Below, piece by piece: positions 42,142-51,232 of a DNA stretch of 64,000 nucleotides. This stretch comes from AV40 sp035568175. Its GTDB lineage: Bacteria > Verrucomicrobiota > Verrucomicrobiia > Chthoniobacterales > UBA10450. The notes beneath the pieces were generated by a model, which was given only the letters and a program-made list of their open reading frames with translations, made no database searches and had not been told where the DNA came from. The number at the start of each line of letters is the position of its first letter. Within the stretch, counting starts at the first letter, position 1. The translations under genes and the position numbers were made by a program. The stretch is from NCBI GenBank assembly GCA_035568175.1, contig DATMON010000020.1:62001-126000 (forward strand), given 5' to 3'.

Positions 42142-42477
42142 ATGCCTCTTGCCATCAGCTCCACAATACAGGCACCGAAGTCACAATCGCGTCCGGTACC
42201 TCAACGCACCTCGGCATTCGGGTCGGCTTACTCCGTCGCCGAGATCAACGCCTACATTGCTATTCGGGACCAACTGCTCGCCGAAGCGGAAGAGGTTCGC
42301 ACCAAGGCAAAGCTATCCAGCGCAGCCTTGGCGAATGATTTTGTGCTGGGCTGCCTCCAGCCGGGGCGGCCACCCTATGAGGCTCAATGTTTGCCTGAAA
42401 TAGACGCAGCTTTCGAGCGCCAACGCTGTGAAGCAGTGCGAGACCGACTCGCGCAACTCCGCAGTTCGGCCGTTTAG
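42142..42477 (+). CDS. Small helical protein, unknown
   Basis: 111 residues in the frame with the best protein character: AYSVAEINAYIAIRDQLLAE, then AEEVRTKAKLSSAALANDFV, and IDAAFERQRCEAVRDRLAQL. Another overlapping frame from 42125 is open but looks unlike protein. No Shine-Dalgarno seen. Confidence 0.45.
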   Translation: MPLAISSTIQAPKSQSRPVPQRTSAFGSAYSVAEINAYIAIRDQLLAEAEEVRTKAKLSSAALANDFVLGCLQPGRPPYEAQCLPEIDAAFERQRCEAVRDRLAQLRSSAV

Positions 42478-42511
42478 TTCGATTCTGATAACCGCCAGTC
42501 CGGCTCGGACC

Positions 42512-43750
42512 TTAATCGCGGCCCCACAACATCGCGACAGACGTCGTCAGACTGCCGCCCATGTTGAAGGTGAGATAACGCCTCGCGTTTGGAATCTGTC
42601 GCGCTCCCGCTTGCTCGGTCAGATGCTGATAAGCTTCAACCACCTGGCGCACGCCCGTTGCCCCAACCGGATGGCCGTCGCCAATTAATCCACCACCGGC
42701 ATTAACCGGAATTTCGAACGGAAAGGAACCGCGCATTTTTTCATGTCGCACTTGCGGTAACGTAGTCGCGCCGCTCTTCGCCAGGTCAGCCCCCTTGCCC
42801 GGCTCGGCCAAACCGAGGATTTCGTAAACGACGATCTCGGTGATCGAGAAACAATCGTGCACGTCAGCGCCGTGCAGATCGCGCGGCTTCAAGTTGGCCA
42901 TGCTAAAAGCTTGCTCGGCCGCTTTACGCGCGATCGAAAACGTCGGCGCATCTTTTTTATCGAGCGGCAAATAATCGGTCGCGTGACCAAATCCGTGCAA
43001 TCGCGGAGTTTTCTTTTTGTCGCGACCGATCTTTTCCAAATATTTTCCCGAGACGAGAACGACCGAAGCCGCTCCATCCGTGATTTGCGAGCAATCGGAA
43101 ACTTTCAACGGCGGCGCGACGCTTGGGTTTTTCTCGGAGACTTGCGATGCACAATCGAGCGTCAGATCGGCGTCCCGCATTTGCGCGAGCGGATTGAGCT
43201 TCGCGTGCGCGTAGTTTTTCCACGCGACCGTCGCCATGTCCGACTCTTTGGCGCCATACTTGTCGATGTAAATCTTCGCGATCTTTCCGAAAAGCTTCGG
43301 GAACATGAAATCGCCGTATTCCGGTTTCTCGTTGTGATAATCGGCGGCTGCGCCGAGAACATCCGAGCCATCGAGCGACGACATCGTTTTTTGCTGCTCC
43401 GCGCCGACAACGAGCACCGTATCGTAAAGTCCGCCCATGATCCACTGCGCGCCGAGCAGGACCGAAAGCGCCCCAGAAGCACAGGCCGCTTCGGTGTGCA
43501 TCGTCGGAATCCCGCGCAATTTCGGATCGATCTCCGGAATAAACGCGCCGAGCTGCAATTGTTTAGTGAACTGGCCGGCGTTGAAATTGCCTACCGCGCC
43601 CGCCTGAATTTCGCCGGCGTCGATTTTGGCGTCATCGAGCGCCTTCTTGCCGGCTTCGGTAATCAAATGCCGGATGGTTTTACCTTCCTTCTTCAGGTTG
43701 CGCTTAAAATCGGTGCGCCCACCGCCGAGAATATAAACTGGCTCGCTCAT
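42512..43750 (-). CDS. Thiolase, SCP-x/lipid-transfer type
   Basis: 412 residues. Nucleophile Cys in HTEAACASGALSVLLGAQ; C-terminal NAGGGLIGDGHPVGATGVRQ supplies the HPVGATG motif. The CxxG tail of classical thiolases is missing (LTFNMGGSLTTSVAMLWGRD), as in sterol-carrier-protein-x type enzymes, which cleave branched or unusual 3-oxoacyl-CoA. Directly downstream of the glutaryl-CoA dehydrogenase-like gene, separated by a REP. Confidence 0.88.
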   Translation of the reverse strand: MSEPVYILGGGRTDFKRNLKKEGKTIRHLITEAGKKALDDAKIDAGEIQAGAVGNFNAGQFTKQLQLGAFIPEIDPKLRGIPTMHTEAACASGALSVLLGAQWIMGGLYDTVLVVGAEQQKTMSSLDGSDVLGAAADYHNEKPEYGDFMFPKLFGKIAKIYIDKYGAKESDMATVAWKNYAHAKLNPLAQMRDADLTLDCASQVSEKNPSVAPPLKVSDCSQITDGAASVVLVSGKYLEKIGRDKKKTPRLHGFGHATDYLPLDKKDAPTFSIARKAAEQAFSMANLKPRDLHGADVHDCFSITEIVVYEILGLAEPGKGADLAKSGATTLPQVRHEKMRGSFPFEIPVNAGGGLIGDGHPVGATGVRQVVEAYQHLTEQAGARQIPNARRYLTFNMGGSLTTSVAMLWGRD

Positions 43751-43796
43751 ACGATTAATTTAGCCGGTCTTCTTACTCTGTCATCCCGATCTGGCT

Positions 43797-43866
43797 GTAG
43801 CCGCCTCGCTCTGTCGAGGCGTCTTTGTTATTTCTTCTCCACGCGGCGACAGAGCGCCGTGGCCAC
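43797..43866. repeat. GTAG-type REPIN-like element
   Basis: GTAGCCGCCTCGCTCTGTCG with hairpin CGCCTCG/CGAGGCG, spacer, then ACGCGGCGACAGAGCGCCGT and GGCCAC. Inverse GTAG end slightly eroded. Confidence 0.75.
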
Positions 43867-43875
43867 AAATTCAGT

Positions 43876-45042
43876 TCAGCCGCCGAAAAAGGCATTCATC
43901 CCGGTGATGTCCTGGCCAACGACCAGGGTGTGGATATCGTGCGTGCCTTCATAGGTGTAAACGCTCTCAAGATTCATGAGATGCCGGATTACCGAATGGC
44001 GATCTGTAATTCCAACGGCGCCTAGTATGTCCCGAGCTTTCCGCGCGCATTGGAGCGCCGTCCAAACATTGTTGCGCTTCGCCAGAGAAATCTGCTCGGG
44101 ACGCGCCGTGCCCGCTTCCATCATCCGGGTGAGACGCAACGCCAGCAATTGCGCCTTGGTTATTTCCTGCACCATCCACACCAATTTTTCCTGCACCATT
44201 TGGAAACCGGCAATCGCGCGACCAAATTGCTCACGCGATTTGGCATAGGCGAGCGCGGTCTCGTAACAATCGATGGCCGCGCCGATCACACCCCAGGCAA
44301 CCCCTACGCGCGCTTGCGAAAGACACGACAGCGGCGCGCGCAATCCCTTCGCCTTGGGCAATCGATTCTCCGCCGGAATCGGGCAGTTTTCGAACCAGCA
44401 CTCACCAGTGCGCGACATGCGCAGACTGAATTTTCCTTCAATATCTTGTCCGCGAAATCCGGGCGCGTCTTTCTCGACGACGAATCCGCCCACAAGTCCG
44501 TCGTCGTCTTTTGCCCAGACCACTTTCACATCGGCTATAGAGACGTTGCCGATCCAGCACTTACTGCCGTTCAAAACATAATGATCGCCGTCGCGTTTGG
44601 CGCGAGTTTCCATCCCGCCAGGATCAGAGCCGTGCCCGTGTTCCGTTAATGCGAAACAACCGACGCGCTCGCCCGAAACCAATCCTGGCAACCAGCGCGC
44701 GTGTTGCTCGGACGAACCAAAGGAATGGATCGCATAGATGGCCAGCGCCCCCTGCACGGACGCTTCCGAGCGCAAACCCGAATCGGCCCGTTCCAACTCT
44801 TGCATGATGAGGCCATACGCCGTGTAGCTCAGTCCCGCACAGCCGTGCTCTTTTAAGTGCGGAGCAAAAAGGCGTAGCGCGCCCATGCGCGGCCGTAATT
44901 CTTCCGGAAATTTTGCCGCGCGATGGCAGGCCACGACCTCGGGCATGACTTCCTCCTGCACGAAACGCCGGGTTCGATCGCGCACCGCGCGCTCGTCGTC
45001 GGTGAGAAGCTCTTCAATGGCGTAATAATCTAGCGAGGTCAT
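43876..45042 (-). CDS. Acyl-CoA dehydrogenase, glutaryl-CoA dehydrogenase-like
   Basis: 388 residues. FCALTEHGHGSDPGGMETRA (here CFALTEHG...), LNGSKCWIGNVSIADVKVVW, FGRAIAGFQMVQEKLVWMVQ and the catalytic-Glu block VYTYEGTHDIHTLVVGQDIT. YEGTHDxHTL..G..ITG is characteristic of glutaryl-CoA dehydrogenases, which oxidise and decarboxylate glutaryl-CoA to crotonyl-CoA in lysine breakdown. Fits the lysine 6-aminotransferase gene 12 kb away. Divergent from the SucC-like gene with 64 bp between. Confidence 0.88.
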   Translation of the reverse strand: MTSLDYYAIEELLTDDERAVRDRTRRFVQEEVMPEVVACHRAAKFPEELRPRMGALRLFAPHLKEHGCAGLSYTAYGLIMQELERADSGLRSEASVQGALAIYAIHSFGSSEQHARWLPGLVSGERVGCFALTEHGHGSDPGGMETRAKRDGDHYVLNGSKCWIGNVSIADVKVVWAKDDDGLVGGFVVEKDAPGFRGQDIEGKFSLRMSRTGECWFENCPIPAENRLPKAKGLRAPLSCLSQARVGVAWGVIGAAIDCYETALAYAKSREQFGRAIAGFQMVQEKLVWMVQEITKAQLLALRLTRMMEAGTARPEQISLAKRNNVWTALQCARKARDILGAVGITDRHSVIRHLMNLESVYTYEGTHDIHTLVVGQDITGMNAFFGG

Positions 45043-45106
45043 GCAATGCCCGGCTTTTCAACAGTGCTATATCTTTTAAGGTTCTGCTCCGCAATAGCAC
45101 TCAGCC

Positions 45107-46642
45107 ATGGCACGACTTCACGAGTATCAAGGCAAAGCGATTCTCGCCAGTAACGGATTCAAGATTCCGCGCGGCCGCGCCGCTTTGACTGCTGACGAAG
45201 CTGTTGGCGCTGCAAAAGAACTTGGCGGCGAAGTCGTGATCAAAATTCAAGCTTGGACGACTGGGCGCGCCGGAATTGGCGGAGTGGCTTTCGCCAAAAG
45301 ACCGGATGACGTTCGCGCACACGCAGCGCGCATGCTGGCGATGAAAGTCGGACAGTTTCCAGTCGAAGCCGTGTTGGTGGAAGAGAAGATCGACATCGAT
45401 CGGGAATTTTTTCTTTCATTCGCGATCGACGACGCCGCCCGCGCCCCAGTGATTATTTTCTCTTCCGGCGGCGGCAGCGGAATCGAAGAACGTGCTGCTA
45501 CAACACGACGCATTCCTTGCGATGTGAAAAGCGGACCATTGAATTCGGAACTCACCGAAGCCAGCGCTTCGAGCGGACTTTCCAAGAAGCACGCGTCCCA
45601 ACTCGCGGACGCGATCCAAAAACTATTTGCCGCTGCGTGCAGTGTTGAAGCCCGCTCACTCGAAATTAATCCGCTGGTGTTGACGAAAGATGGCGAGTTC
45701 GTCGCGGCCGATTGTCGCATCACGATTGATGATTACGCCGTCGTTCGACATCCCGAGTTGAAAATTGAGATTGCGCGCGAGTTCGATCATCCACCGACCG
45801 CGCTCGAGCGCGTCGCTTACGCGGTCGAACAAAACGATCATCGCGGCACATTTTATTTCGCGCAGTTGGCCACGGCGACGGCCAAGGATTCCAAAGGTCT
45901 GGTTGGTTTTCACGGCGCAGGCGGGGGCGGATCGATGATGTCGATGGACGCGATCGTAAACACGGGATTTACCATTGCCAATTTCACCGACACCAGCGGC
46001 AACCCGTCCGCATCCAAGGTCTATCGCGCCGCACGAATCATCCTGGCCCAGCCGGACCTTGTCGGATATTTCGGTTCCGGCTCCGGTGTTGCGAGTCAGG
46101 AACAATATTGGTCTGCCTACGGACTGGCCAAAGCATTCTGGGAACTCGATCTGGATATTCCCGCGGTGATTCGTATGGGCGGCAACACTGAAGATCGCGC
46201 GGTCGATATTTTGCAGTGCATGTCCAAACTCCTTCGCGCGCCCGTCGAAGGTTATCGCAAAACGGACGCGCCGGCCGCGATTGCGAATCGTTTTGCTGAG
46301 CTTGTCGCAGAATCAAAAGGTAAAAAATGGAAACCGCGTGCACCGCGTGTTCCAAAATTCCTTGAGAGCTCCTCGGCCAAAACATTTCCAGTGAAAGGCG
46401 GTCGCGCTTGGGTCGACACCGCCCGCTGGCCTGAGATTCGCGGGTTTGTCGAAACTCATTCGGGCGGCCTGATTGTCGATCGCGCGAATGCCCCGTTTGT
46501 GACGGTGCCGCCGGACGAGTTTGCCACGAAAGACTCCGAATTGCTCGCATGTTCCGTGGAATGCAGGATGGCAGGAATGGAAGGTTTCTTCTTGCAGTTG
46601 GATGTTCCCGGACTGGACGAATTAATTGGAGGTTCGCGTTAA
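45107..46642 (+). CDS. SucC-like ATP-grasp subunit of an ATP-citrate-lyase-type enzyme
   Basis: 511 residues. N-terminal ATP-grasp: MARLHEYQGKAILASNGFKI, GEVVIKIQAWTTGRAGIGGV, EARSLEINPLVLTKDGEFVA. The ligase part contains LVGFHGAGGGGSMMSMDAIV and FTDTSGNPSASKVYRAARII. A C-terminal extension of about 110 residues goes beyond normal SucC (about 390). It ends 1 bp before the partner gene, whose SucD::citrate-synthase fusion argues against ordinary succinyl-CoA synthetase. Expected to activate a citrate-like acid with ATP and CoA. Confidence 0.85.
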   Translation: MARLHEYQGKAILASNGFKIPRGRAALTADEAVGAAKELGGEVVIKIQAWTTGRAGIGGVAFAKRPDDVRAHAARMLAMKVGQFPVEAVLVEEKIDIDREFFLSFAIDDAARAPVIIFSSGGGSGIEERAATTRRIPCDVKSGPLNSELTEASASSGLSKKHASQLADAIQKLFAAACSVEARSLEINPLVLTKDGEFVAADCRITIDDYAVVRHPELKIEIAREFDHPPTALERVAYAVEQNDHRGTFYFAQLATATAKDSKGLVGFHGAGGGGSMMSMDAIVNTGFTIANFTDTSGNPSASKVYRAARIILAQPDLVGYFGSGSGVASQEQYWSAYGLAKAFWELDLDIPAVIRMGGNTEDRAVDILQCMSKLLRAPVEGYRKTDAPAAIANRFAELVAESKGKKWKPRAPRVPKFLESSSAKTFPVKGGRAWVDTARWPEIRGFVETHSGGLIVDRANAPFVTVPPDEFATKDSELLACSVECRMAGMEGFFLQLDVPGLDELIGGSR

Positions 46643-48367
46643 ATGGCAATTTTGATCGACGAAAAAAAGCGCGTTCTGGTGCAAGGCATCACTGGTCGCG
46701 AAGGTCAGGCGCGTACGCGTTTGATGCGTGAGTACGGAACCAATGTGGTCGCGGGTGTGACGCCGGGAAAAGGCGGACAGACTGTTCTCGGCGTGCCAGT
46801 GTTCAACACGCCACAGGATGCCGTTAAAGCTCTGGGCAAGATCGACATCTCGGTTCTTTTTGTACCCGCGGCTGGGGTGAAAGACGCCGCCATTTCGGCG
46901 ATTGAAGCCGGAATCAAACTCACGGTGCTTGTTCCTGATCGCGTCCCGGTCTGGGATGCGATGGAGATCGCGGCCGCGGCGAAAGCGAATGGCGCAATGT
47001 TTGTCGGACCGAACACGCTCGGAGTGTTGAGCCCGGGTAAAGCTGTCGTCGGCATGATCGGTGGTCGCGCTGAAAGTGCGCGACAATGGTTCAAGCCCGG
47101 AATCCCGAAAGGTGTCGGAGTGATCAGTCGCTCCGGCGGTATGGCTTCGAGCACCGGTTATTATTTGGGACAGGCCGGCGTTCGTATTTCAACGATCGCG
47201 CACATTGGCGGCGACGCGGTCCTTGGAATTCGTATTCCTGATGCAGCGCTCATGTTTGAAGCGGATCCGTTCACGGAAGCGATTGTGATCTTTGGCGAAA
47301 TTGGTTCGTCCCAGGAGGAGGAGCTGGCGCAGTTGATTCGCGATCGAAAAATTACCAAGCCCGTAATCGCGTACATCGGCGGCAAAGCGGCGCGTGAGGG
47401 CACGCGCTTCAGTCACGCGGGCGCGATCATTGAAGGCGGTCGTGGCACGCACGCGGGCAAGGTGAAGGCGTTGCGTGAAGCAGGCGCGACCGTGGTAGAT
47501 GCATTTGGCGAATTGCCGGATGCGGTCGCCAAGATTTTGAAGCAAATGAAAGGACAAAGTCTGATGAGTGAAACCGACAAGAACGCAGTGTGGAACACGG
47601 CCGTCACACGGGTTGAGCCGAACTCCGTCGCAGTGCGCGGATACGACATCGCCGAATTGATGGGACAAGTTTCTTTTGGCGCGGCGGTGTATTTAATTTT
47701 GACCGGCGAATTGCCCAAGCCGGCGGCTGGGCGTTTGATGGATGCGATACTCGTTTCATCCATCGATCATGGCGCGACACCACCGAGCGCGTTAGCCGCG
47801 CGAACGACCGCTTCCACCGGCGCATCGTTGAGCGCAGCAGTCGCCGCCGGCATCATGTCGATCAACCGTCACCACGGTGGCGCGATTGAAGACTGCGCTC
47901 GCCAACTCAAAGCGATCGCTGACCGCGCCGCTGCTGAATCGATTTCGATTGACGAAGCCGCGACGCGCTCGCTTGCGGCCATGCGCGAAAGTGGCGAGCG
48001 CATGTCGGGATTTGGTCACCGCGTTCACACCAAGGATCCGCGCACGGCGCGCTTATTCGAACTCGCGCGCGAAGCCGGCGTCGATGGCGCGCACATGAAA
48101 GCGGCACGCGCCGTTGAAAAAGGATTCGCCAACGCGAAGAAATCGCTCCCGATCAATGTGGACGGTGCGATCGGCGCGATCCTCGCGGACCTCGGAATGA
48201 ATCCCGCATCGTTCAACGGCATTTTTATGATCGCGCGAACGCCCGGGCTCGTGGCGCATGTGATCGAAGAGCAAACCCGCGAGAAACCGATGAGGCGAAT
48301 TGATCCGGTCAATCACGGATACGATGGCCCGCCGCCGCGATCTTTAACCACGAATAGACACGAATAG
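46643..48367 (+). CDS. SucD-like CoA ligase fused to citrate-synthase-like lyase (ATP-citrate-lyase large-subunit architecture)
   Basis: 574 residues. SucD part about 1-300: LVQGITGREGQARTRLMREY, VGPNTLGVLSPG, VISRSGGMASSTGYYLG, with the phosphohistidine in RFSHAGAIIEGG. Citrate-synthase-like part about 310-570: VRGYDIAELMGQVSFGAAVY, INRHHGGAIEDCARQL, SGFGHRVHTKDPRTARLFEL and RTPGLVAHVIEEQTREKPMR. This is the architecture of ATP-citrate lyase. The C-terminal LTTNRHE and stop come from a CACGAATAGA repeat. Substrate could be citrate, methylcitrate or homocitrate. Confidence 0.88.
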   Translation: MAILIDEKKRVLVQGITGREGQARTRLMREYGTNVVAGVTPGKGGQTVLGVPVFNTPQDAVKALGKIDISVLFVPAAGVKDAAISAIEAGIKLTVLVPDRVPVWDAMEIAAAAKANGAMFVGPNTLGVLSPGKAVVGMIGGRAESARQWFKPGIPKGVGVISRSGGMASSTGYYLGQAGVRISTIAHIGGDAVLGIRIPDAALMFEADPFTEAIVIFGEIGSSQEEELAQLIRDRKITKPVIAYIGGKAAREGTRFSHAGAIIEGGRGTHAGKVKALREAGATVVDAFGELPDAVAKILKQMKGQSLMSETDKNAVWNTAVTRVEPNSVAVRGYDIAELMGQVSFGAAVYLILTGELPKPAAGRLMDAILVSSIDHGATPPSALAARTTASTGASLSAAVAAGIMSINRHHGGAIEDCARQLKAIADRAAAESISIDEAATRSLAAMRESGERMSGFGHRVHTKDPRTARLFELAREAGVDGAHMKAARAVEKGFANAKKSLPINVDGAIGAILADLGMNPASFNGIFMIARTPGLVAHVIEEQTREKPMRRIDPVNHGYDGPPPRSLTTNRHE

Positions 48368-48446
48368 ACACGAAGCTCGGAAGCATTTCTCCGTATTCGC
48401 ACTTGTGAAATTATTTGTGTCCATTCGTGTCCATTAGTGGTTAATC
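48343..48446. repeat. CACGAATAGA inverted element, supplies a stop codon
   Basis: The left arm TTAACCACGAATAGACACGA then ATAGACACGAAG encodes the last residues and stop of the upstream gene. The right arm TTTGTGTCCATTCGTGTCC then ATTAGTGGTTAA ends 10 bp before the HD gene. Confidence 0.88.
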
Positions 48447-48456
48447 AGGATCTACA

Positions 48457-49065
48457 ATGACTATGCCAACGACGACCCAACCAAAAACCTACGGCGTCAA
48501 AGAAATCGCGAAGCTTTTTCCCAGCTTGATGAAGATCAAACAGAAGTCATTGCGCGAAAAAGTAGCGGCGGTGTGGAACGAAGCGATCACCACCGGCTGC
48601 GGCGGAAAAGGCTGGACTTTCGCCGAACTTCGCGCGGTCAAGTTTACGTTGTTGGCCGGCGAGATCGACATGAAGTTCGTCGAGCATCTTAATTCCTGCG
48701 CACTCCAATGCATCGCCATCGCGGACGTTCTGAAGAAGTCATTCCGCGCCAGCATCCCGATTCAGCGCGATTATCTCATCGCCGGCGCATTGCTGGCCGA
48801 CGTGGGCAAACCGCTCGAGTACGACAAGGACAAGTCCGGCAAAGTTGTTCAGGGAAAATTTGGCCAACAACTGCGGCATCCGTTCAGCGGCGTCGCCCTC
48901 GCTTACAAGCACGGCATTCCCGGCGAAGTCATGCACATCATCGCCACCCACAGTCACGAAGGTGACAAGGTCGAGCGCTCGATCGAGTCGATCATTTTCC
49001 ATCATGCCGACTTCGTCGACTTCGACATCGCCAAGTTTCTTGGCAAGCGCGCGGCCAAGAAGTGA
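48457..49065 (+). CDS. HD-domain protein
   Basis: 202 residues. After a helical N-terminal part come VEHLNSCALQCIAIADVLKK, LIAGALLADVGKPLEYDKDK, GQQLRHPFSGVALAYKHGIP and HIIATHSHEGDKVERSIESI. The pattern is an HD-type hydrolase, but the central His-Asp pair is AD (LLADVGK), so metal use is uncertain. It sits between the citrate-lyase-like and homoaconitase-like genes, so it may act on a related metabolite or nucleotide. Confidence 0.75.
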   Translation: MTMPTTTQPKTYGVKEIAKLFPSLMKIKQKSLREKVAAVWNEAITTGCGGKGWTFAELRAVKFTLLAGEIDMKFVEHLNSCALQCIAIADVLKKSFRASIPIQRDYLIAGALLADVGKPLEYDKDKSGKVVQGKFGQQLRHPFSGVALAYKHGIPGEVMHIIATHSHEGDKVERSIESIIFHHADFVDFDIAKFLGKRAAKK

Positions 49066-49075
49066 CTTTCAAGCA

Positions 49076-49110
49076 GTTGATAGTTGAGGGTTGATTGTTG
49101 ATTGTCTGAT
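49076..49110. repeat. Five seven-base units directly against a start codon
   Basis: GTTGATA, GTTGAGG, GTTGATT, GTTGATT, GTCTGAT; the array ends at 49110 and ATG is 49111-49113. Confidence 0.9.
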
Positions 49111-51108
49111 ATGGGTCTAACCCTGGTCGAAAAGATAGCCACTCGCCACGCCGACGGACTGGCTGTGGGAGCGATGGTACGCGCCGGAGATTTCATCTCG
49201 ATTCGGCCGCGTCATGTCATGACGCACGACAATACCGGCGCCGTAATTCCGAAGTTCAACCAGATCGGCGCGACGAAGATAGCGGATCCGGCGCAACCGG
49301 TGTTCGCCATCGATCACGACATTCAAAACGTTACGCCAAAGAATTTGGAGAAGTACGCCAAGATCGAAGCGTTCGCTGGCGAGCACGGCATCGATTTTTA
49401 CCCGGCTGGCACCGGCATTTCGCACCAAGTGATGGTAGAGCAAGGTTACGTTGTTCCCGGCGCGCTAGTGGTGGCGAGCGATTCGCACTCCAATTTGTAC
49501 GGCGCAATGGCCGCGCTCGGCACGCCGGTCGTGCGAACCGACGCCGCCAGCATTTGGGCCATTGGCGTCACCTGGTGGCAAGTTCCCAAGGTCGCCAAAG
49601 TATTGCTCAAAGGAAATCTGTCCACCGGTGTCACCGGCAAGGATATCATCATCGCGTTGTGTGGGCTCTTCAACAAAGACGAGGTGCTCAATCACGCAGT
49701 TGAATTTCTGGGCGATGGCGTCGGCAATCTTCCGATGTCTGCGCGGATGACCATCGCCAACATGACCACCGAATGGGGCGCACTCGCGGGCGTGTTTCCA
49801 TTCGATGAAGTGACGGTGAATTATTTGCGCTCACGCGTCGCCGAATTCACGAATCCGAAACGCCCGGGAAAACGCGGCCCGAAGAGCCGCTCCGGCTACA
49901 GCAAGATCGACATCGACGAATGGTGGAAAAATCGAAGTGAGCTGAGCGCTGATGCCGACGCAGATTACGCCATCGAGCTTGAACTGGATCTGGCGACGGT
50001 CGTTCCGCATGTGTCCGGTCCCAACGAAGTGAAAACGATGATGTCGCTCCCGGAAATGCAGCGAAAACATGTCCCCATTCAGAAAGCGTATCTGTTGTCC
50101 TGCGTGAATGCGCGCTTTGAGGATTTGCATGATGCCGCGGAAGTTGTGCGCGCCCGCGGCGGAAAAGTTGCCGACGGTGTCGAATTTTATTTGGCGCCAG
50201 CCAGCGCCGAAGTTCAAGCCAAGTCCGAGTCCACTGGTGATTGGAAAACTTTGGTGGACGCCGGCGCCATTCCGCTGCCGCCCGGCTGCGGCGCGTGCAT
50301 CGGCCTGGGTCGCGGCCTGGTGCAAAAAGGCGAGACCGCAATCAGCGCGACCAACCGCAATTTCAAAGGTCGAATGGGCGACCGCGACGCGCTGGTTTAC
50401 TTGGGTTCGCCCGCGGTGGTGGCGGCCAGTGCGTTAGCTGGATTCATTTGCGCGCCAAAAGATTTCGCCGAGCGCGCAGCGGGCACAGCAATTCGGCGCG
50501 CCGAAAAGAAAACGCAGTCAGCGGGCTCAGTTGAGATCATCGCCGGTTTTCCACCAAGCGTTCACGGTCGCGTTCTCTTCGTTGATAAGGACAACTTAAA
50601 CACGGACGGCATTTACGGCAGCAAACACACTTACCGCGACGATATGACGCCGGAAGAAATGGCCGCGGTCACATTTGAAAATTACGACCCGAACTTCAAC
50701 GCGCTCTATCAACAAGGCGACGTCGTCGTCGGTGGACTGAACTTTGGAAGCGGCTCCAGTCGCGAGCAGGCGGCCACGGCACTTAAATTCAAAGGAATTC
50801 CGTGCGTCATCGCCGCCAGCTTTTCCGAAACTTACAAACGCAACGCGTTCAATAACGGGTTCGTCGTGTTCGAGTGCCCGGAGTTGGTGACCCATTTGCG
50901 CGCCATGCTGAAAAATGGCGCGCCGACCGCCGTCGCGTCCGAGATCACGATTGACTACGGCAAATCGATCCTAAAGATCGATGGAAAATCTTTCGCCTTT
51001 CCGCCGCTGAGTCCCGCCGCCCAGGAATTAATTGTAGCGGGTGGCGCCGAAAATCTCGTGGCTAGTCGGCTGCGGGCGAAGCCGCAAGAAAACGAAATAG
51101 TCCGCTAA
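49111..51108 (+). CDS. Homoaconitase-like (fungal LYS4 type) aconitase-superfamily enzyme
   Basis: About 665 residues. It follows the LYS4 pattern over its length: HVMTHDNTGAVIPKFNQIGA, HGIDFYPAGTGISHQVMVEQ, VVRTDAASIWAIGVTWWQVP, GKDIIIALCGLFNKDEVLNH, NMTTEWGALAGVFPFDEVTV, ISATNRNFKGRMG, NTDGIYGSKHTYRDDM and NFGSGSSREQAATALKFKG. Fe-S ligands: SCVNAR and GCGACIG. Both large and small-subunit-like domains are in one chain. Fungal homologues hydrate homoaconitate to homoisocitrate; a citrate or methylcitrate substrate is possible here. ATG follows a heptad array. The stop lies in a CCGCTAAA repeat. Confidence 0.88.
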   Translation: MGLTLVEKIATRHADGLAVGAMVRAGDFISIRPRHVMTHDNTGAVIPKFNQIGATKIADPAQPVFAIDHDIQNVTPKNLEKYAKIEAFAGEHGIDFYPAGTGISHQVMVEQGYVVPGALVVASDSHSNLYGAMAALGTPVVRTDAASIWAIGVTWWQVPKVAKVLLKGNLSTGVTGKDIIIALCGLFNKDEVLNHAVEFLGDGVGNLPMSARMTIANMTTEWGALAGVFPFDEVTVNYLRSRVAEFTNPKRPGKRGPKSRSGYSKIDIDEWWKNRSELSADADADYAIELELDLATVVPHVSGPNEVKTMMSLPEMQRKHVPIQKAYLLSCVNARFEDLHDAAEVVRARGGKVADGVEFYLAPASAEVQAKSESTGDWKTLVDAGAIPLPPGCGACIGLGRGLVQKGETAISATNRNFKGRMGDRDALVYLGSPAVVAASALAGFICAPKDFAERAAGTAIRRAEKKTQSAGSVEIIAGFPPSVHGRVLFVDKDNLNTDGIYGSKHTYRDDMTPEEMAAVTFENYDPNFNALYQQGDVVVGGLNFGSGSSREQAATALKFKGIPCVIAASFSETYKRNAFNNGFVVFECPELVTHLRAMLKNGAPTAVASEITIDYGKSILKIDGKSFAFPPLSPAAQELIVAGGAENLVASRLRAKPQENEIVR

Positions 51109-51170
51109 ACACGCGAAAGGGCGCTAAAGCGGAGTATTTAATTTCTGATTTTTCGCGTTTTTGGCGGACC
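51102..51170. repeat. CCGCTAAA inverted repeat, copy 2
   Basis: CCGCTAAACACGCGAAAGGG then CGCTAAA, spacer, and inverse TTTTCGCGTTTTTGGCGG. The TAA inside the first unit is the stop codon of the homoaconitase-like gene. Confidence 0.85.
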
Positions 51171-51232
51171 CAGTCTCCTGCTCCGCGGCGAAACTTGCGG
51201 GCAATTACGCTCGTCGATAGAGTCGCAATCCT

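Noticed and set aside
42857..43954. 365-codon open frame opposite the thiolase gene
   Set aside because: A shadow frame; thiolase motifs on the other strand are decisive.
45107..48367. Plain succinyl-CoA synthetase sucC-sucD
   Set aside because: The second gene carries a full citrate-synthase-like domain and the first an extra C-terminal domain, so the ATP-citrate-lyase architecture fits better.
49111..51108. Ordinary AcnA/AcnB aconitase
   Set aside because: The sequence pattern (TWWQVP, IALCGLFNKDEVLNH, MTTEWGALAGVFP) and length follow fungal homoaconitase rather than AcnA or AcnB; the substrate remains open.
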